IMG/VR virus record: IMGVR_UViG_3300030503_000195
Span: 1-35,493 of that record
Source: a virus
DNA length: 35,493 bases
Direction: 5' to 3' (one strand)
Below the pieces are notes generated by a model. That model saw only the letters and a list, made by a program, of their open reading frames with translations. It did no database searches and was not told the origin of the DNA. The position numbers were made by a program, and so were the translations under genes. Position 1 is the first letter of the stretch, and every line of letters starts with the position of its first letter. Positions 23,665 to 32,017 of the stretch are shown in pieces.

Positions 23665-23872
23665 GCGTCACGTTTTCCAACGGCGGAAAAAGCATCGCCC
23701 GAAACATTCCGTCGCCGTCGTCGCCATGATCCAAAAAGCTAAACATATTATTGCTATGCAGGCTATCCCCAAGCCCGTTAAACCAAGCCTGTGGCAGCGT
23801 GAACAGGAACGCCTAGCGGCAGACCCGGACTATCAGGCAAGCCGTGGATACTACCGGAGACACCGTCAATGA
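23657..23872 (+). CDS. small very basic protein
   Basis: A 71-residue protein with MGRRHVFQRRKKHRPKH at the start and RGYYRRHRQ at the end. Very high Arg/Lys/His content suggests nucleic acid binding. A minus-orientation dispersed repeat (23709-23725) encodes SVAVVA. The ATG at 23657 overlaps the previous gene by eight bases and is preferred to the upstream frame. Confidence 0.45.
   Translation: MGRRHVFQRRKKHRPKHSVAVVAMIQKAKHIIAMQAIPKPVKPSLWQREQERLAADPDYQASRGYYRRHRQ
23709..23725 (-). repeat. dispersed repeat, minus-orientation variant
   Basis: CCGTCGCCGTCGTCGCC on the plus strand, differing from the exact copies only at its 3' end. It is the only minus copy inside the otherwise plus-oriented stretch from 21.6 to 32.5 kb. 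Confidence 0.65.
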
Positions 23873-24453
23873 TTGCATCTTACTCCGGCAACCCCTTCCG
23901 TGACATCCTTCCCGGCGGTTCGCCCACCGAACCTTTCAGTAAACCCCCGCAGGTACTAATCGGGCCAAGGCCGTTTTTAGTCCTCATGCTTTGGGACATC
24001 CCCACAATCAAGTCACGCATGGGCGTTGCATCGTGGGAGAAGTTCAAGGCGGATGGCGTCACGGCCCAAGCCAAGGTACGTGAAACGGATGGCAGCGAAT
24101 ACTATGCGCGTGTCATCAAAGACGCCAACGTGGAACTAACCCTCACCGGTTTCCGTGGCCCACCATGGGAAGCGGATTATAAAAAATTTGTAACAACGGA
24201 ACCCGTATTTAACCAACCGGAGCTAGAACTAGACATGACCATACTACACGCCTTCCACACCTATATTGTGGAGGACATCTATCACGAGTTACCCAAGGAC
24301 GAAGCGGAACAACTGGCAGAAGAGTTGGCCCAAGAGGGCGGCACGTTGCAGGCCGCCAAGGCCATCCTTGATTGGCCGGAGGACTATTTCATGGAGACCT
24401 TGGAAGCGTTCTTCACCCGCGAGGTAACCGGCTACGCTAACGACGGGGAATAG
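23869..24453 (+). CDS. hypothetical acidic protein
   Basis: A 194-residue protein starting in an ATGA overlap. It has a Pro-rich opening and a helical acidic C-terminal half (LPKDEAEQLAEELAQEGGTLQAAKAILDWPEDYFMETLEAFFTREV). No family recognised. It precedes the helicase and may be a partner, but nothing in the sequence proves it. Confidence 0.6.
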   Translation: MIASYSGNPFRDILPGGSPTEPFSKPPQVLIGPRPFLVLMLWDIPTIKSRMGVASWEKFKADGVTAQAKVRETDGSEYYARVIKDANVELTLTGFRGPPWEADYKKFVTTEPVFNQPELELDMTILHAFHTYIVEDIYHELPKDEAEQLAEELAQEGGTLQAAKAILDWPEDYFMETLEAFFTREVTGYANDGE

Positions 24454-24455
24454 CC

Positions 24456-24593
24456 GTGAAATACATAATGTTTTTGGTGACGGCGACGACGGCGAAATTT
24501 TATGTTCCCGTTATCTTCCCGTCCGGGCTAACCCACCGGGACGTGTGTGGTGGGTTAATGGGGGCCATGCGGCCAGAGGCGGTGGGCGCATGA
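24456..24593 (+). CDS. small phage protein overlapping the helicase start
   Basis: A 45-residue frame with GTG start, two bases after the previous stop, ending in an ATGA overlap with the helicase gene. The pattern VPVIFPSGLTHRDVCGGLMGAMRPEAVGA resembles small phage proteins of unknown role with IIFP..xTHxD...RPxSAG features. A dispersed-repeat copy (24479-24495) encodes VTATTAK. Real coding is likely but not certain. Confidence 0.5.
   Translation: MKYIMFLVTATTAKFYVPVIFPSGLTHRDVCGGLMGAMRPEAVGA
24479..24495 (+). repeat. dispersed GC-rich repeat, permuted variant
   Basis: GACGGCGACGACGGCGA, sharing its permuted order with the copies at 9605 and 30899. Confidence 0.6.
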
Positions 24594-26254
24594 ACCCGGA
24601 AGACGTGGAAGAAATGTTGCAGGACTTCGGGTGGACGGATACCCGAACGGTGAATGGACGCAACGGCGTCACCCTGCAAGTACAGGACATGACCGAACCG
24701 CCGGGCGGCGATTTCTGGCAGATGTGGCGGCAGCATAAACCGGAGATGGTTGCCGCTGGCATCTCTGTTTCCAAGGATGATGAGACGGGTGAATACGGCG
24801 TGACGTGGTGGCATCAACCCGGTGCACGTATCGCCACCGCCGCAACCGTGCTCCCCAAGATGGCACGTGTGCAAGGCACATTGGATGACGACGGTGCAGG
24901 CACGCTTGAGCCGGAGATTTATGACATCCTTAAGCCGCACCAACGCCGTGCCGCTGCCACACTCTTTGCCGTGTACCAAGCCGGATTCAATTTCGCATTG
25001 GACGCCGGAGAGATGGGTATAGGCAAGACCTATATATCGCTCGCCACCATCCGCACCCTTGGGCTTAACTTTGGCGTGGTATGCCCGGCCAACTTGGTTT
25101 CCAAATGGACAGACACCGCCATTGACGTGTTCAACATTGAACCCGAGTTTGTACTGTCCTATGACAAGGCGAGAAGCGGGCGCGAAGACACCTTCATTTC
25201 CCGGCACGTGCTGGCCAAGGACAAGGGGTCAACCTTCACGTGGAATTGTTTCGAGCCGGTCATCCTGCTTTTTGATGAGGTGCACAATTGCGCCAAGCCG
25301 GACAGCCTTAATGCTGCCATGCTCAAAGCCGCCGTCACCAACCCCCACATCTTTACGCTTGGGTTGTCTGGCACCGCCGCCAATGATCCCGTGGAAATGC
25401 GGGTATTAGGACAGGCTCTCGGGTGCCATGATGGATTGGGGTGGTGGCGTTGGGCCAAGGCGAACGGATGCTATGAGAACAACTTTGGCGGCTTACAGTT
25501 CACCACCAACCAACAACGGGCCACCATCTTCCTTTCCGCCATCCATGCGGGAATCTTCCCCACACGTGGTTGCCGGGTGCTCAAGTCAGACATCAAGGGT
25601 GACACGCCCACACCGGCCCACGATGTCTTCACGTCATCCGTGGATGCGCCGGACACCTACCCCAAGTGGTTGGCACCTTACGTGGAAGCGGCAGAACAAG
25701 CCAAGGAAGACGACGGCGACGAATCCTTGCCCATAACCCAACAGCTACGCGCACGCATGCTGGACGAATTGGCGTTAGTGCCGCATGCCATTTCACAGGC
25801 CAACGAAGGGTTGGACGAAGGGCAGAGCGTGATTATCTTTGCCTGCTTTGAGGCTACGCTCAAGGCGCTCCATGAAGGTCTGGAAACCCACAAGCCAATG
25901 TACTACAAGGGCAGCACGTCCAAGGACACCAAGGCGGAAAACCTTCGCCAGTTCCAAGCTCACACCCGCCGTCTCCTGTTGGTGAATTCGGAAGCGGGTT
26001 CCACCGGGATCGATCTCCACGACACTTCCGGCATCCATCCCCGCTACTCAATTATATTCCCCACTTACAAAGCACGCACCTACCTGCAAGCGATTGACCG
26101 CACTGACCGCATTGGAAAGCTGTCAGTGTCTTCCGTGGAATTGCCTTTCCTAACCCGTGGGGTTCACGCCAAAATCAGGAAGGCCGTGCAACGCAAAATT
26201 GACAACATGAGCCTACTTAATGACGGGGAGTTATCAGGACTTGAGATATGTTAA
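24590..26254 (+). CDS. SNF2/DEAD-like helicase (DEVH box)
   Basis: A 554-residue superfamily 2 helicase. Motif I GEMGIGKT (residues 140-147), motif II DEVH (229-232), motif III LSGTA, and a C-terminal RecA lobe with motif V STGIDLHDTS and motif VI QAIDRTDRIGK (about 500-510), as in SNF2-like proteins. Probable role is remodelling or unwinding at replication or recombination sites. About 110 residues precede motif I. A dispersed repeat (25706-25722) encodes EDDGDE in a surface linker between the lobes. The ATG at 24590 (ATGA overlap) is preferred over a GTG at 24545. Confidence 0.85.
   Translation: MNPEDVEEMLQDFGWTDTRTVNGRNGVTLQVQDMTEPPGGDFWQMWRQHKPEMVAAGISVSKDDETGEYGVTWWHQPGARIATAATVLPKMARVQGTLDDDGAGTLEPEIYDILKPHQRRAAATLFAVYQAGFNFALDAGEMGIGKTYISLATIRTLGLNFGVVCPANLVSKWTDTAIDVFNIEPEFVLSYDKARSGREDTFISRHVLAKDKGSTFTWNCFEPVILLFDEVHNCAKPDSLNAAMLKAAVTNPHIFTLGLSGTAANDPVEMRVLGQALGCHDGLGWWRWAKANGCYENNFGGLQFTTNQQRATIFLSAIHAGIFPTRGCRVLKSDIKGDTPTPAHDVFTSSVDAPDTYPKWLAPYVEAAEQAKEDDGDESLPITQQLRARMLDELALVPHAISQANEGLDEGQSVIIFACFEATLKALHEGLETHKPMYYKGSTSKDTKAENLRQFQAHTRRLLLVNSEAGSTGIDLHDTSGIHPRYSIIFPTYKARTYLQAIDRTDRIGKLSVSSVELPFLTRGVHAKIRKAVQRKIDNMSLLNDGELSGLEIC
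25706..25722 (+). repeat. dispersed 17-bp repeat, exact copy
   Basis: GAAGACGACGGCGACGA, encoding EDDGDE in the helicase linker, the same frame as in the terminase tail. Confidence 0.8.
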
Positions 26255-26427
26255 TCGAGACGAAGCCGCAACCCGGATACACCACTTACACTTGCTCACG
26301 GTGTGGCAGCGTTAAAACTCTGGATGACTTTTCCAGTCAGCTTGCGAAGAAATTAAAAGACGCGCACCTTGAATGTTCCCCAACCGCTTATAAGGCGAAA
26401 CACCTGCCACGGGCATACCGTCAATGA
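26248..26427 (+). CDS. small zinc-ribbon-like protein
   Basis: A 59-residue protein overlapping the helicase end by seven bases and the next gene by four. It contains YTCSRCGSVKTLDDF (residues 14-28) and LECSP, a CxxC knuckle like those in zinc ribbons. It is followed by a gene whose protein also has a CxxC at the start. Likely a real small gene. Confidence 0.55.
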   Translation: MLIETKPQPGYTTYTCSRCGSVKTLDDFSSQLAKKLKDAHLECSPTAYKAKHLPRAYRQ

Positions 26428-27149
26428 GACAATATGGTTTCAGCAACCACACTTCTGTGAAGTGCAAAGCATGTGGCGAGATCAAAGATTTCTATGGTGG
26501 AGACGGTCACGATGTTGAATTGTGGAAAGATCAACACCATAAAGACGGGCAACTAGTTTGCAGGGGGAGATATAAGCCACACGTGAGAAGTCAAGTGGAA
26601 GAGATCATTGCCAGAGGGAGACAGGTTCCACCCGTTAGTGATGAGGAGGTAGAAGCCATCGTTAGGTCTTATCCAGTTGGAACTGTTGACCGTCACCGTG
26701 GGCAACCTATTCGTGCATTGGAACAGGTCAGAGATGCAATCGATCAACTTAGCGAAATGACTTCCGGGCAAGGATACTTGCCGCCCGTTGGCATTGAACA
26801 GGAGAGAATGCCTAACGGGGATATAGTGGTAAGGGATGTTGATGGACGCCGTGCGTTGACCTTGTCCATAACCGAACAGATGCTAGTGCACATCGATTGC
26901 CCCGGCGGAACTACCCAAGACCTAAACCAAGTAGCTGATATACTATCCACCGAGCTTGAACGTCCATCGCCCCAATTCATCGCCTTTATGCAATGGCTCA
27001 TTCGTGACATTCAATTAGGCGTTGATCCAGTTACCGGGCAAATCATTCGCATGTCTGAAATGGAAGACTTTCCCACTCCTTCATTGGGTGAACAATGGCC
27101 GGAAACTCTGGCACCTCCTAGGGTTGTCGATAGACAAGATGGGGATTAG
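26424..27149 (+). CDS. hypothetical protein with N-terminal CxxC
   Basis: A 241-residue protein. The first 50 residues (SVKCKACGEIKDFYGGDGHDVELW...LVCRGRY) may bind zinc through CxxC plus His and Cys; the rest is mixed helical and strand with no known domain. The DNA is richer in A+T than around. It ends the helicase operon, and the 350-base control region follows. Confidence 0.55.
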   Translation: MRQYGFSNHTSVKCKACGEIKDFYGGDGHDVELWKDQHHKDGQLVCRGRYKPHVRSQVEEIIARGRQVPPVSDEEVEAIVRSYPVGTVDRHRGQPIRALEQVRDAIDQLSEMTSGQGYLPPVGIEQERMPNGDIVVRDVDGRRALTLSITEQMLVHIDCPGGTTQDLNQVADILSTELERPSPQFIAFMQWLIRDIQLGVDPVTGQIIRMSEMEDFPTPSLGEQWPETLAPPRVVDRQDGD

Positions 27150-27260
27150 TCCAAGTTGATTTTGACTTATATGGCGTTCTGTTGGGAAATGACCACTTCT
27201 GTAAAGGTGGGAAGGATCAACGACTTACAAAAGACAGTACAATTTCCAAGGGGATCATGG

Positions 27261-27290
27261 CGGACATAACCCAACGACGCCCTATAAACG
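27261..27290 (+). promoter_or_regulatory. AACCCAACG-type promoter candidate without adjacent start
   Basis: CGGACA-like -35 at 27262-27267, spacer with TAACCCAACG, then TATAAA close to the expected -10 position. No start codon follows at the usual distance, so the RNA would be non-coding or have a long leader. Confidence 0.4.
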
Positions 27291-27395
27291 ATTTTCTCTG
27301 TAAGTGGATATAACCCAACGGGTTACAAGAGGGCGATAATAAACAGGCTAAATAATACTATTCAGGATGTTAAGCAACGACAAAACCCAACACCG

Positions 27396-27412
27396 GAAGA
27401 CGACGGCGACGG
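27396..27412 (+). repeat. dispersed 17-bp repeat, exact core, intergenic
   Basis: GAAGACGACGGCGACGG in the non-coding control region, four bases after an AACCCAACA motif. This is the clearest copy free of any coding constraint. Confidence 0.8.
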
Positions 27413-27460
27413 ACAACGGACGTCTTAACGATGACCGTTAAAATAATTTTACGATTTAAT

Positions 27461-27499
27461 TTGACGGCCATGGCCCACTTAGGGCATGTTCCCTAACGC
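27461..27499 (+). promoter_or_regulatory. possible promoter for the TOPRIM operon
   Basis: TTGACG (27461-27466), 17 bases, then GCATGT and ten bases to the ATG at 27500. It shares the upstream TTTACGATTTA phrase of the 61-bp repeats but lacks the AACCCAACG spacer. Moderate to weak. Confidence 0.4.
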
Positions 27500-27796
27500 A
27501 TGAACGAGTCCAAATCCCAAACGGGTGGTGGCGTAACGCGCACCACTGAGACAGTCACCACAACCATTAGCACCGTTAAGTGTCGCATCTATATTGAAGA
27601 GGTGCAGAAGGTGCAGGTGCCTCGCCGTAAAAATAATGACTTTGGGTATTCTGTTTTTGTGACGGAAACATCTACGTTCGGAAAAGGTGTAGTCTATGAA
27701 GAATGCGGCGAACCTCTTCACGTCAAGGGTCTGCCACTTCCTCATGATGCACGTGCGGGAATAGTTTATGAGATTAGCATTACAGAGGTTAAATAA
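27500..27796 (+). CDS. hypothetical protein before the TOPRIM gene
   Basis: A 98-residue protein with a Thr-rich opening (TRTTETVTTTISTVKC) and a mixed beta-like C-terminal part. Unknown family. Its stop is five bases before the next ATG, so it belongs to the same operon. Confidence 0.55.
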   Translation: MNESKSQTGGGVTRTTETVTTTISTVKCRIYIEEVQKVQVPRRKNNDFGYSVFVTETSTFGKGVVYEECGEPLHVKGLPLPHDARAGIVYEISITEVK

Positions 27797-27801
27797 CTCC
27801 C

Positions 27802-28848
27802 ATGAAGGAAATATTTGTCCCCCAACGTTTCGCTACCAAAAGCGAAAAGCTTCTCACCACCATCACGTCCATTTTGGAAGACATGGCAAGCCAAGGTTAC
27901 TCACTTTCGGTTCGCCAGCTTTACTATCAACTGGTGACGATCAACGCCATACCCAACAATCACAAGTCCTATAAGGTCATCAAGGCTTTGGTATCGGACG
28001 CACGGCTTGCGGGCCGGATCGATTGGGACATGATCGTTGACCGTGCACGCAACGCTTCACGGCCCCGGAATTGGGAGAACCCGGCAGATGCGATACGTTG
28101 GGTTGCGGGCCAATTCCAGATAGACAAATGGATTGACCAACCCTACCACGTGGAAGTCATGGTGGAAAAGCAAGCCTTGGAAGGCGTGTTGGAACCGGTC
28201 TGTAATGAACTGGACGTGACCTTCACGTCAAACAAGGGGTACAGTTCCCAGACCATGATGTACGAAGCGGGCAAACGCTTGGAACACTATTTAAGCATCG
28301 GAAAGAAAATCCTCATATGCTATCTTGGTGACCATGACCCAAGCGGGATTGACATGACACGGGACGTAACCGAACGTCTGGAAATGTTCTCCCGTTCCGG
28401 TGACGTGCGAGTCGATAGACTTGCTTTAAACCTGCCCCAAGTCCGGCAGTACAACCCACCAGAGAACCCGGCCAAAACCACGGACTCCCGTTGCCAAGGC
28501 TATATTGACAAGTTTGGCACGTCCTCATGGGAACTGGACGCGCTGGCCCCAAGTGTCCTCGCCGGATTGCTGCGCACGTCCATTGTCGCCGTCCGTGACG
28601 ATAAGCTTTGGGAAAAGCAAGTGGCGAAGGAAACCAAAATGTTGGCAGAAATCAACGACTCGGTTTCTGAAATTGAGAACCCCAAGCACTCCAAAGGAAT
28701 GTTTGAAGCCGCTGTCTCGGATGTCCAACGTTACGTGGGGCAAGTCAATGACCGCGATGGGGAAATTGAACGCTTGAAAGCTGCCCTCAAAAAGCGGAAG
28801 ACGGCGACGAAGACGACCAAACCTAAAACCAAGAAAGCTAAAAAATAA
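27802..28848 (+). CDS. TOPRIM protein related to Topo VI-A/Spo11-type folds
   Basis: A 348-residue protein. The N-terminal helical part (SVRQLYYQLVTINAIPNNHKSYKVIKALVSDARLAGRIDW, about 35-74) resembles the winged-helix region in front of Topo VI A-like TOPRIM domains. The TOPRIM motifs are E122 (VMVEKQALEG) and D177/D179 (YLGDHDPSGIDM). Such proteins occur in many phages, and their biochemical action is not settled. It lacks an obvious catalytic Tyr in the usual context. The basic tail (KKRKTATKTTKPKTKKAKK) is encoded in part by a dispersed-repeat variant at 28797-28818. Confidence 0.75.
   Translation: MKEIFVPQRFATKSEKLLTTITSILEDMASQGYSLSVRQLYYQLVTINAIPNNHKSYKVIKALVSDARLAGRIDWDMIVDRARNASRPRNWENPADAIRWVAGQFQIDKWIDQPYHVEVMVEKQALEGVLEPVCNELDVTFTSNKGYSSQTMMYEAGKRLEHYLSIGKKILICYLGDHDPSGIDMTRDVTERLEMFSRSGDVRVDRLALNLPQVRQYNPPENPAKTTDSRCQGYIDKFGTSSWELDALAPSVLAGLLRTSIVAVRDDKLWEKQVAKETKMLAEINDSVSEIENPKHSKGMFEAAVSDVQRYVGQVNDRDGEIERLKAALKKRKTATKTTKPKTKKAKK
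28797..28818 (+). repeat. dispersed repeat variant with insertion
   Basis: GAAGACGGCGACGAAGACG followed by ACC; a variant with an extra GAAGAC unit, encoding KTATKTT in the basic tail of the TOPRIM protein. Confidence 0.5.
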
Positions 28849-29390
28849 TGTCCCCCACCTTACGCTACCGCCGCACAGACCGGCGCAATGCTGTCACCCA
28901 TACCAAAACCCAACGCATGGGCATCGCCAGAGATGATGAGGGCCAACCCCTGTTCAACCAAGCCGTGCAAGCGCGTGGGTTTACAAACCGCATCCTCTTC
29001 ATGTTTCAACGCCGGGTGAAGGGTTCCAAAAAATCTGGCATCTTTTCCAAGGCGGATGAATCGAGCAAAGTGCTGGTCACTTCCCGCTTGTCGATCAAGC
29101 GCAAGATGGACGCCCGCCACATTGTCACCCGCCAATATAAGAAGGCGATGCGCGGGGTGACAGGTGCCCAAACGTGGAAGGACTTTGACCGGATGAAGGT
29201 GGACAAAACCGGACACCTGATTATTCCGGCGTCCGCCCTTCGTCGCCAGTTGGTGGCGGACTCCCAACGGGAAGCCTTGGGCAAGACCTACAAGGTGCAT
29301 CCCCAACCGCTTGACCGTTCGGGCCGTCGTGCCAAACAGCGTGCAGACGCCAAGGCGGAAAAGCTTCGTATCAAGTTCGCCAATAAATAA
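28848..29390 (+). CDS. hypothetical very basic protein
   Basis: A 180-residue protein with many Arg and Lys residues (e.g. RRAKQRADAKAEKLRIKFANK at the end), one base overlapping the TOPRIM gene (TAATG). Probable nucleic acid binding, from charge alone; no domain recognised. It sits between TOPRIM and nuclease genes, so it is likely part of the recombination module. Confidence 0.6.
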   Translation: MSPTLRYRRTDRRNAVTHTKTQRMGIARDDEGQPLFNQAVQARGFTNRILFMFQRRVKGSKKSGIFSKADESSKVLVTSRLSIKRKMDARHIVTRQYKKAMRGVTGAQTWKDFDRMKVDKTGHLIIPASALRRQLVADSQREALGKTYKVHPQPLDRSGRRAKQRADAKAEKLRIKFANK

Positions 29391-29394
29391 TCAC

Positions 29395-30747
29395 ATGAAA
29401 AAGAAAGCGCATGCCCCCGTCTCCCGAACTGTTTCCCGTAAACCGCAACCCCAACGGCCATCCGTCCGAAAGGACACGCCGTCTCGCCCTCCTGCTAGAA
29501 GCACGAATGTTCGCCGCGCACTTCCGCTTGCACCTGTGCGAAAAGTCAAACCCGTGTTGCCCAAGGCACCGGCGCAAGATGATCACGCGAAGCGTTCGCC
29601 GTCCAGTTTGAAGAACCGGGAACAGTGCCCCGGTTTTGAACCGCGCAAGGGCGATTCCGTCTTTAGCGCGGAAGGCCACCACCTGCATTTCCGCATGGAA
29701 ATGTGGGCGGCAGAACAGCGCGGATTGCCTCTTCCCAAATGGAAAGACAAAGAACCCATGCCGGACTTGACCGTGGAACAGGAAGGGCTTTTGGAAAAGT
29801 TGCAAGGGTACGTGTCCCAACTCCTACACGGTTTTGATCAAGACGGCGTGCACCTTGAACGCAAGTTGGACTTGAGGCCATTGGGTCTGCCGGGTTGTGA
29901 CTTTGGCACCGCTGACTTTATTGGTATCCGCCAAGGTGTGGCCACCCTCATCGATTATAAGTTTGGCAAGGTGGAAGTTGACGACCCGGAAGAAAATGTC
30001 CAGTTCCATGCCTACGCACTGGCCATCTTCCTTACCTTCCCGCAGGTGGATTGCATTAGCGTCGTGGCGCTGCAACCTCGGTTAGATTGTGTCTCCACCG
30101 CCACATTCATGCGGGCGGACATTCCAGCTTTGACGCTTCGTCTCAAAGTCATTATCGAGAGGTGTGAAGCGATGGCGGTGCCGTTCGCACAGGTGATGGA
30201 TGGCGTGGTTTCTATCCATGAAGAATTTGTCCTCAGCCAACTAAACCCGCAGACGTCCCTATGCGAGTACTGTGCCCACATTGGCACTTGCCCGGCGGTG
30301 GCGGCATTCGCGCTTAAGCTCGTACCCGGCCCCAAACTGCCGGAAGTGCTCAACCCCCACAAGCTCACCAAGGATGAAAACGGCCTTGGCCAACTTTTCG
30401 CATGGGCCAAGCTGTGCGAGGAGAAAGGCAAATCCCTGCAAAAAGAAATCGGACGGGTGGCCCAGTCCGGTGCAGACGTTGCCGGGTATCATCTGGTCAA
30501 CGGATCAACGCCTTCCACGCTTCTTGACCCTGTTGGGTTGTGCCAAACCCTCATCAAGAAACACGGCTTTACTGAGGAACAAGTTTTCTCATGTGTCCAA
30601 GTCTCCATGGAAAAGGTTGAATCTATCGTGGCGGCAACCGCACCCAAGGGTAAGAAGGAAGCTTACGCTTTGGAGATCAATAAAAAGGTGAAGTCCGGCG
30701 GTTTCTACAAACCCGGCTTTGGGTACTCCTACCTGAAAAAGAACTAA
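29395..30747 (+). CDS. Cas4/AddB-like PD-(D/E)XK nuclease with Fe-S cysteines
   Basis: A 450-residue RecB-family nuclease. Core motifs: GTADFIG (D174), LIDYKFGK (D187, K189) and the following QFHAYALAIF (QxxxY). Four cysteines match the 4Fe-4S pattern of Cas4 and AddB: C78 before the core (NREQCPGF), and C290, C293 and C299 after it (CEYCAHIGTC). Phage DUF2800-type proteins have the same plan. It probably processes DNA ends for recombination. The first 70 residues are Pro/Lys/Arg-rich and disordered. An upstream in-frame ATG at 29311 lies in the previous gene and is unlikely. Confidence 0.82.
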   Translation: MKKKAHAPVSRTVSRKPQPQRPSVRKDTPSRPPARSTNVRRALPLAPVRKVKPVLPKAPAQDDHAKRSPSSLKNREQCPGFEPRKGDSVFSAEGHHLHFRMEMWAAEQRGLPLPKWKDKEPMPDLTVEQEGLLEKLQGYVSQLLHGFDQDGVHLERKLDLRPLGLPGCDFGTADFIGIRQGVATLIDYKFGKVEVDDPEENVQFHAYALAIFLTFPQVDCISVVALQPRLDCVSTATFMRADIPALTLRLKVIIERCEAMAVPFAQVMDGVVSIHEEFVLSQLNPQTSLCEYCAHIGTCPAVAAFALKLVPGPKLPEVLNPHKLTKDENGLGQLFAWAKLCEEKGKSLQKEIGRVAQSGADVAGYHLVNGSTPSTLLDPVGLCQTLIKKHGFTEEQVFSCVQVSMEKVESIVAATAPKGKKEAYALEINKKVKSGGFYKPGFGYSYLKKN

Positions 30748-30788
30748 GCTCTGTCAGTCAACTAAACCAAACGAAAGAACAAACGCAT

Positions 30789-31961
30789 ATGGCCCGTAGC
30801 TCATTCGGTCAACGACCAACCACCGGCACCGCCGGAGTCCCAACTGCAACCCCTGCACCCGCAGCAACCCGCACACCCCCGCCGCCTCGTGGTGGCAGGA
30901 CGGCGACGACGGTGGCGGCAGCACCAACCCAAGCCGCTAATCGTCCCCCGGCTCGTGGTGCGGTTGCGCAACCTGCCGCCGCAACTTCGCGTCCGCTTCC
31001 TCCCCGTCATGGCGCTCCGGCCCCTGCACCGGAACCGGAAGCTGCACCGCAAGTGGAAGAAACCCAAACGCCGGAGGTGTTGCCGCCCGAGACGCAATTA
31101 CCTGCCACGGTTCCGGCGACTCGCACCCGCCGCACCAAGGCGAAAATTGCTGCGGATGCTGCCGCCGCTGGCACGCATTCCACCGAGACAGTCACCCCCG
31201 GACAGTCAACGGCGGTTGTGGTGCATGAACCTAGTCACGGCATGACCCCTGCCGGTTCCATTGAAGGTGATGTGGAACAGTCAGACTTGAACCTGCCCCA
31301 ACTCAAGATTGCCAACGCCGTTGGGCCGTTGTCGTTGCTTGACCCACCGATACCCGTTGGCACCATCGTTATTGGTGCGAGTGACCAGTGGATTAACTTG
31401 TGGGAACAGTGGACGGAAACAGACCCCGCCACCCGCAAGCCTGTCCAGAGGGAAACAGAACCGGTGGGCATCACCATCATTCGTGCAACCAAGTACCTTG
31501 TGCAGGACACCGACGAAACAGGCAAAAGCCTTTTCGACATTGAAGGTGCACAGGGGATGCGGTTCAAATGCAACGACGAAGGCAAGCATTTGATGGCCAC
31601 AGCGGGCGGCATGCTTGGCAACCCCGTTCCCGGAATGTTGGGTTTTGTCCCCCAACTCGATTGCCATGTGATGATCCGCAAGCCGGAACACGTGGATGAC
31701 GATCTCGGGTTGTTCAACGTTGAACAGCCGGAAGGGCTGTTTGCCCCCGCCATGTGGTACATCCGGGGATCATCTTACAACGAATGCGCCGTGAAAATCT
31801 TCACGGAAAAAACCCAATTCCTCAAGGCCGGTAGTTACACCGGGGAATTCTTGATGGACGGCAAGCGCATCGTGGGCAAGAAGAATGCGTGGTACATCCC
31901 CCGTCTCACCAACGGCGCGTTGCACCCTGCCGAGTTGGCGGAATTCTTCGCTGGTTGCTAA
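30789..31961 (+). CDS. putative ssDNA-binding-position protein
   Basis: A 390-residue protein. About 150 residues at the start are Pro/Ala/Thr-rich and disordered. The rest (about 160-390) is a folded part with VGTIVIGASDQWINLWEQW, VGITIIRATKYLV and a strand-rich end (GFVPQLDCHVMIRK...GEFLMDGKRIVGKKNAWYIPRL). In phages with a DUF2800-like nuclease next to a family A polymerase, a single-strand DNA-binding protein often lies between them. That, not a recognised OB-fold motif, is the basis of this call. A dispersed repeat (30899-30915) lies in the disordered part. Confidence 0.5.
   Translation: MARSSFGQRPTTGTAGVPTATPAPAATRTPPPPRGGRTATTVAAAPTQAANRPPARGAVAQPAAATSRPLPPRHGAPAPAPEPEAAPQVEETQTPEVLPPETQLPATVPATRTRRTKAKIAADAAAAGTHSTETVTPGQSTAVVVHEPSHGMTPAGSIEGDVEQSDLNLPQLKIANAVGPLSLLDPPIPVGTIVIGASDQWINLWEQWTETDPATRKPVQRETEPVGITIIRATKYLVQDTDETGKSLFDIEGAQGMRFKCNDEGKHLMATAGGMLGNPVPGMLGFVPQLDCHVMIRKPEHVDDDLGLFNVEQPEGLFAPAMWYIRGSSYNECAVKIFTEKTQFLKAGSYTGEFLMDGKRIVGKKNAWYIPRLTNGALHPAELAEFFAGC
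30899..30915 (+). repeat. dispersed GC-rich repeat, permuted variant
   Basis: GACGGCGACGACGGTGG, encoding RTATTVA in the disordered N-terminus of the SSB-position protein. Confidence 0.55.
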
Positions 31962-32017
31962 TCTGATTGGGTTCTAGGTAGGCGTAAATTATCGGTGCGT
32001 TATAACTGTCCCGGCAC

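Larger units (their letters stand above)
27150..27499. other. 350-base non-coding control region
   Basis: No gene of believable length is present. It holds three AACCCAAC motifs in a row (27268-27276, 27312-27320, 27384-27392), an exact dispersed-repeat core at 27396-27412, a 6-bp inverted repeat TTAACG...CGTTAA (27425-27441) and an A+T-rich stretch (AAAATAATTTTACGATTTAAT). The motif spacing is 44 and 72 bases. It could be a replication origin or a divergent control region; both are inferences. Confidence 0.5.

Noticed and set aside
24500-25207. 235-codon open frame on the minus strand
   Set aside because: Antisense to the helicase start, whose motifs make the plus strand certain.
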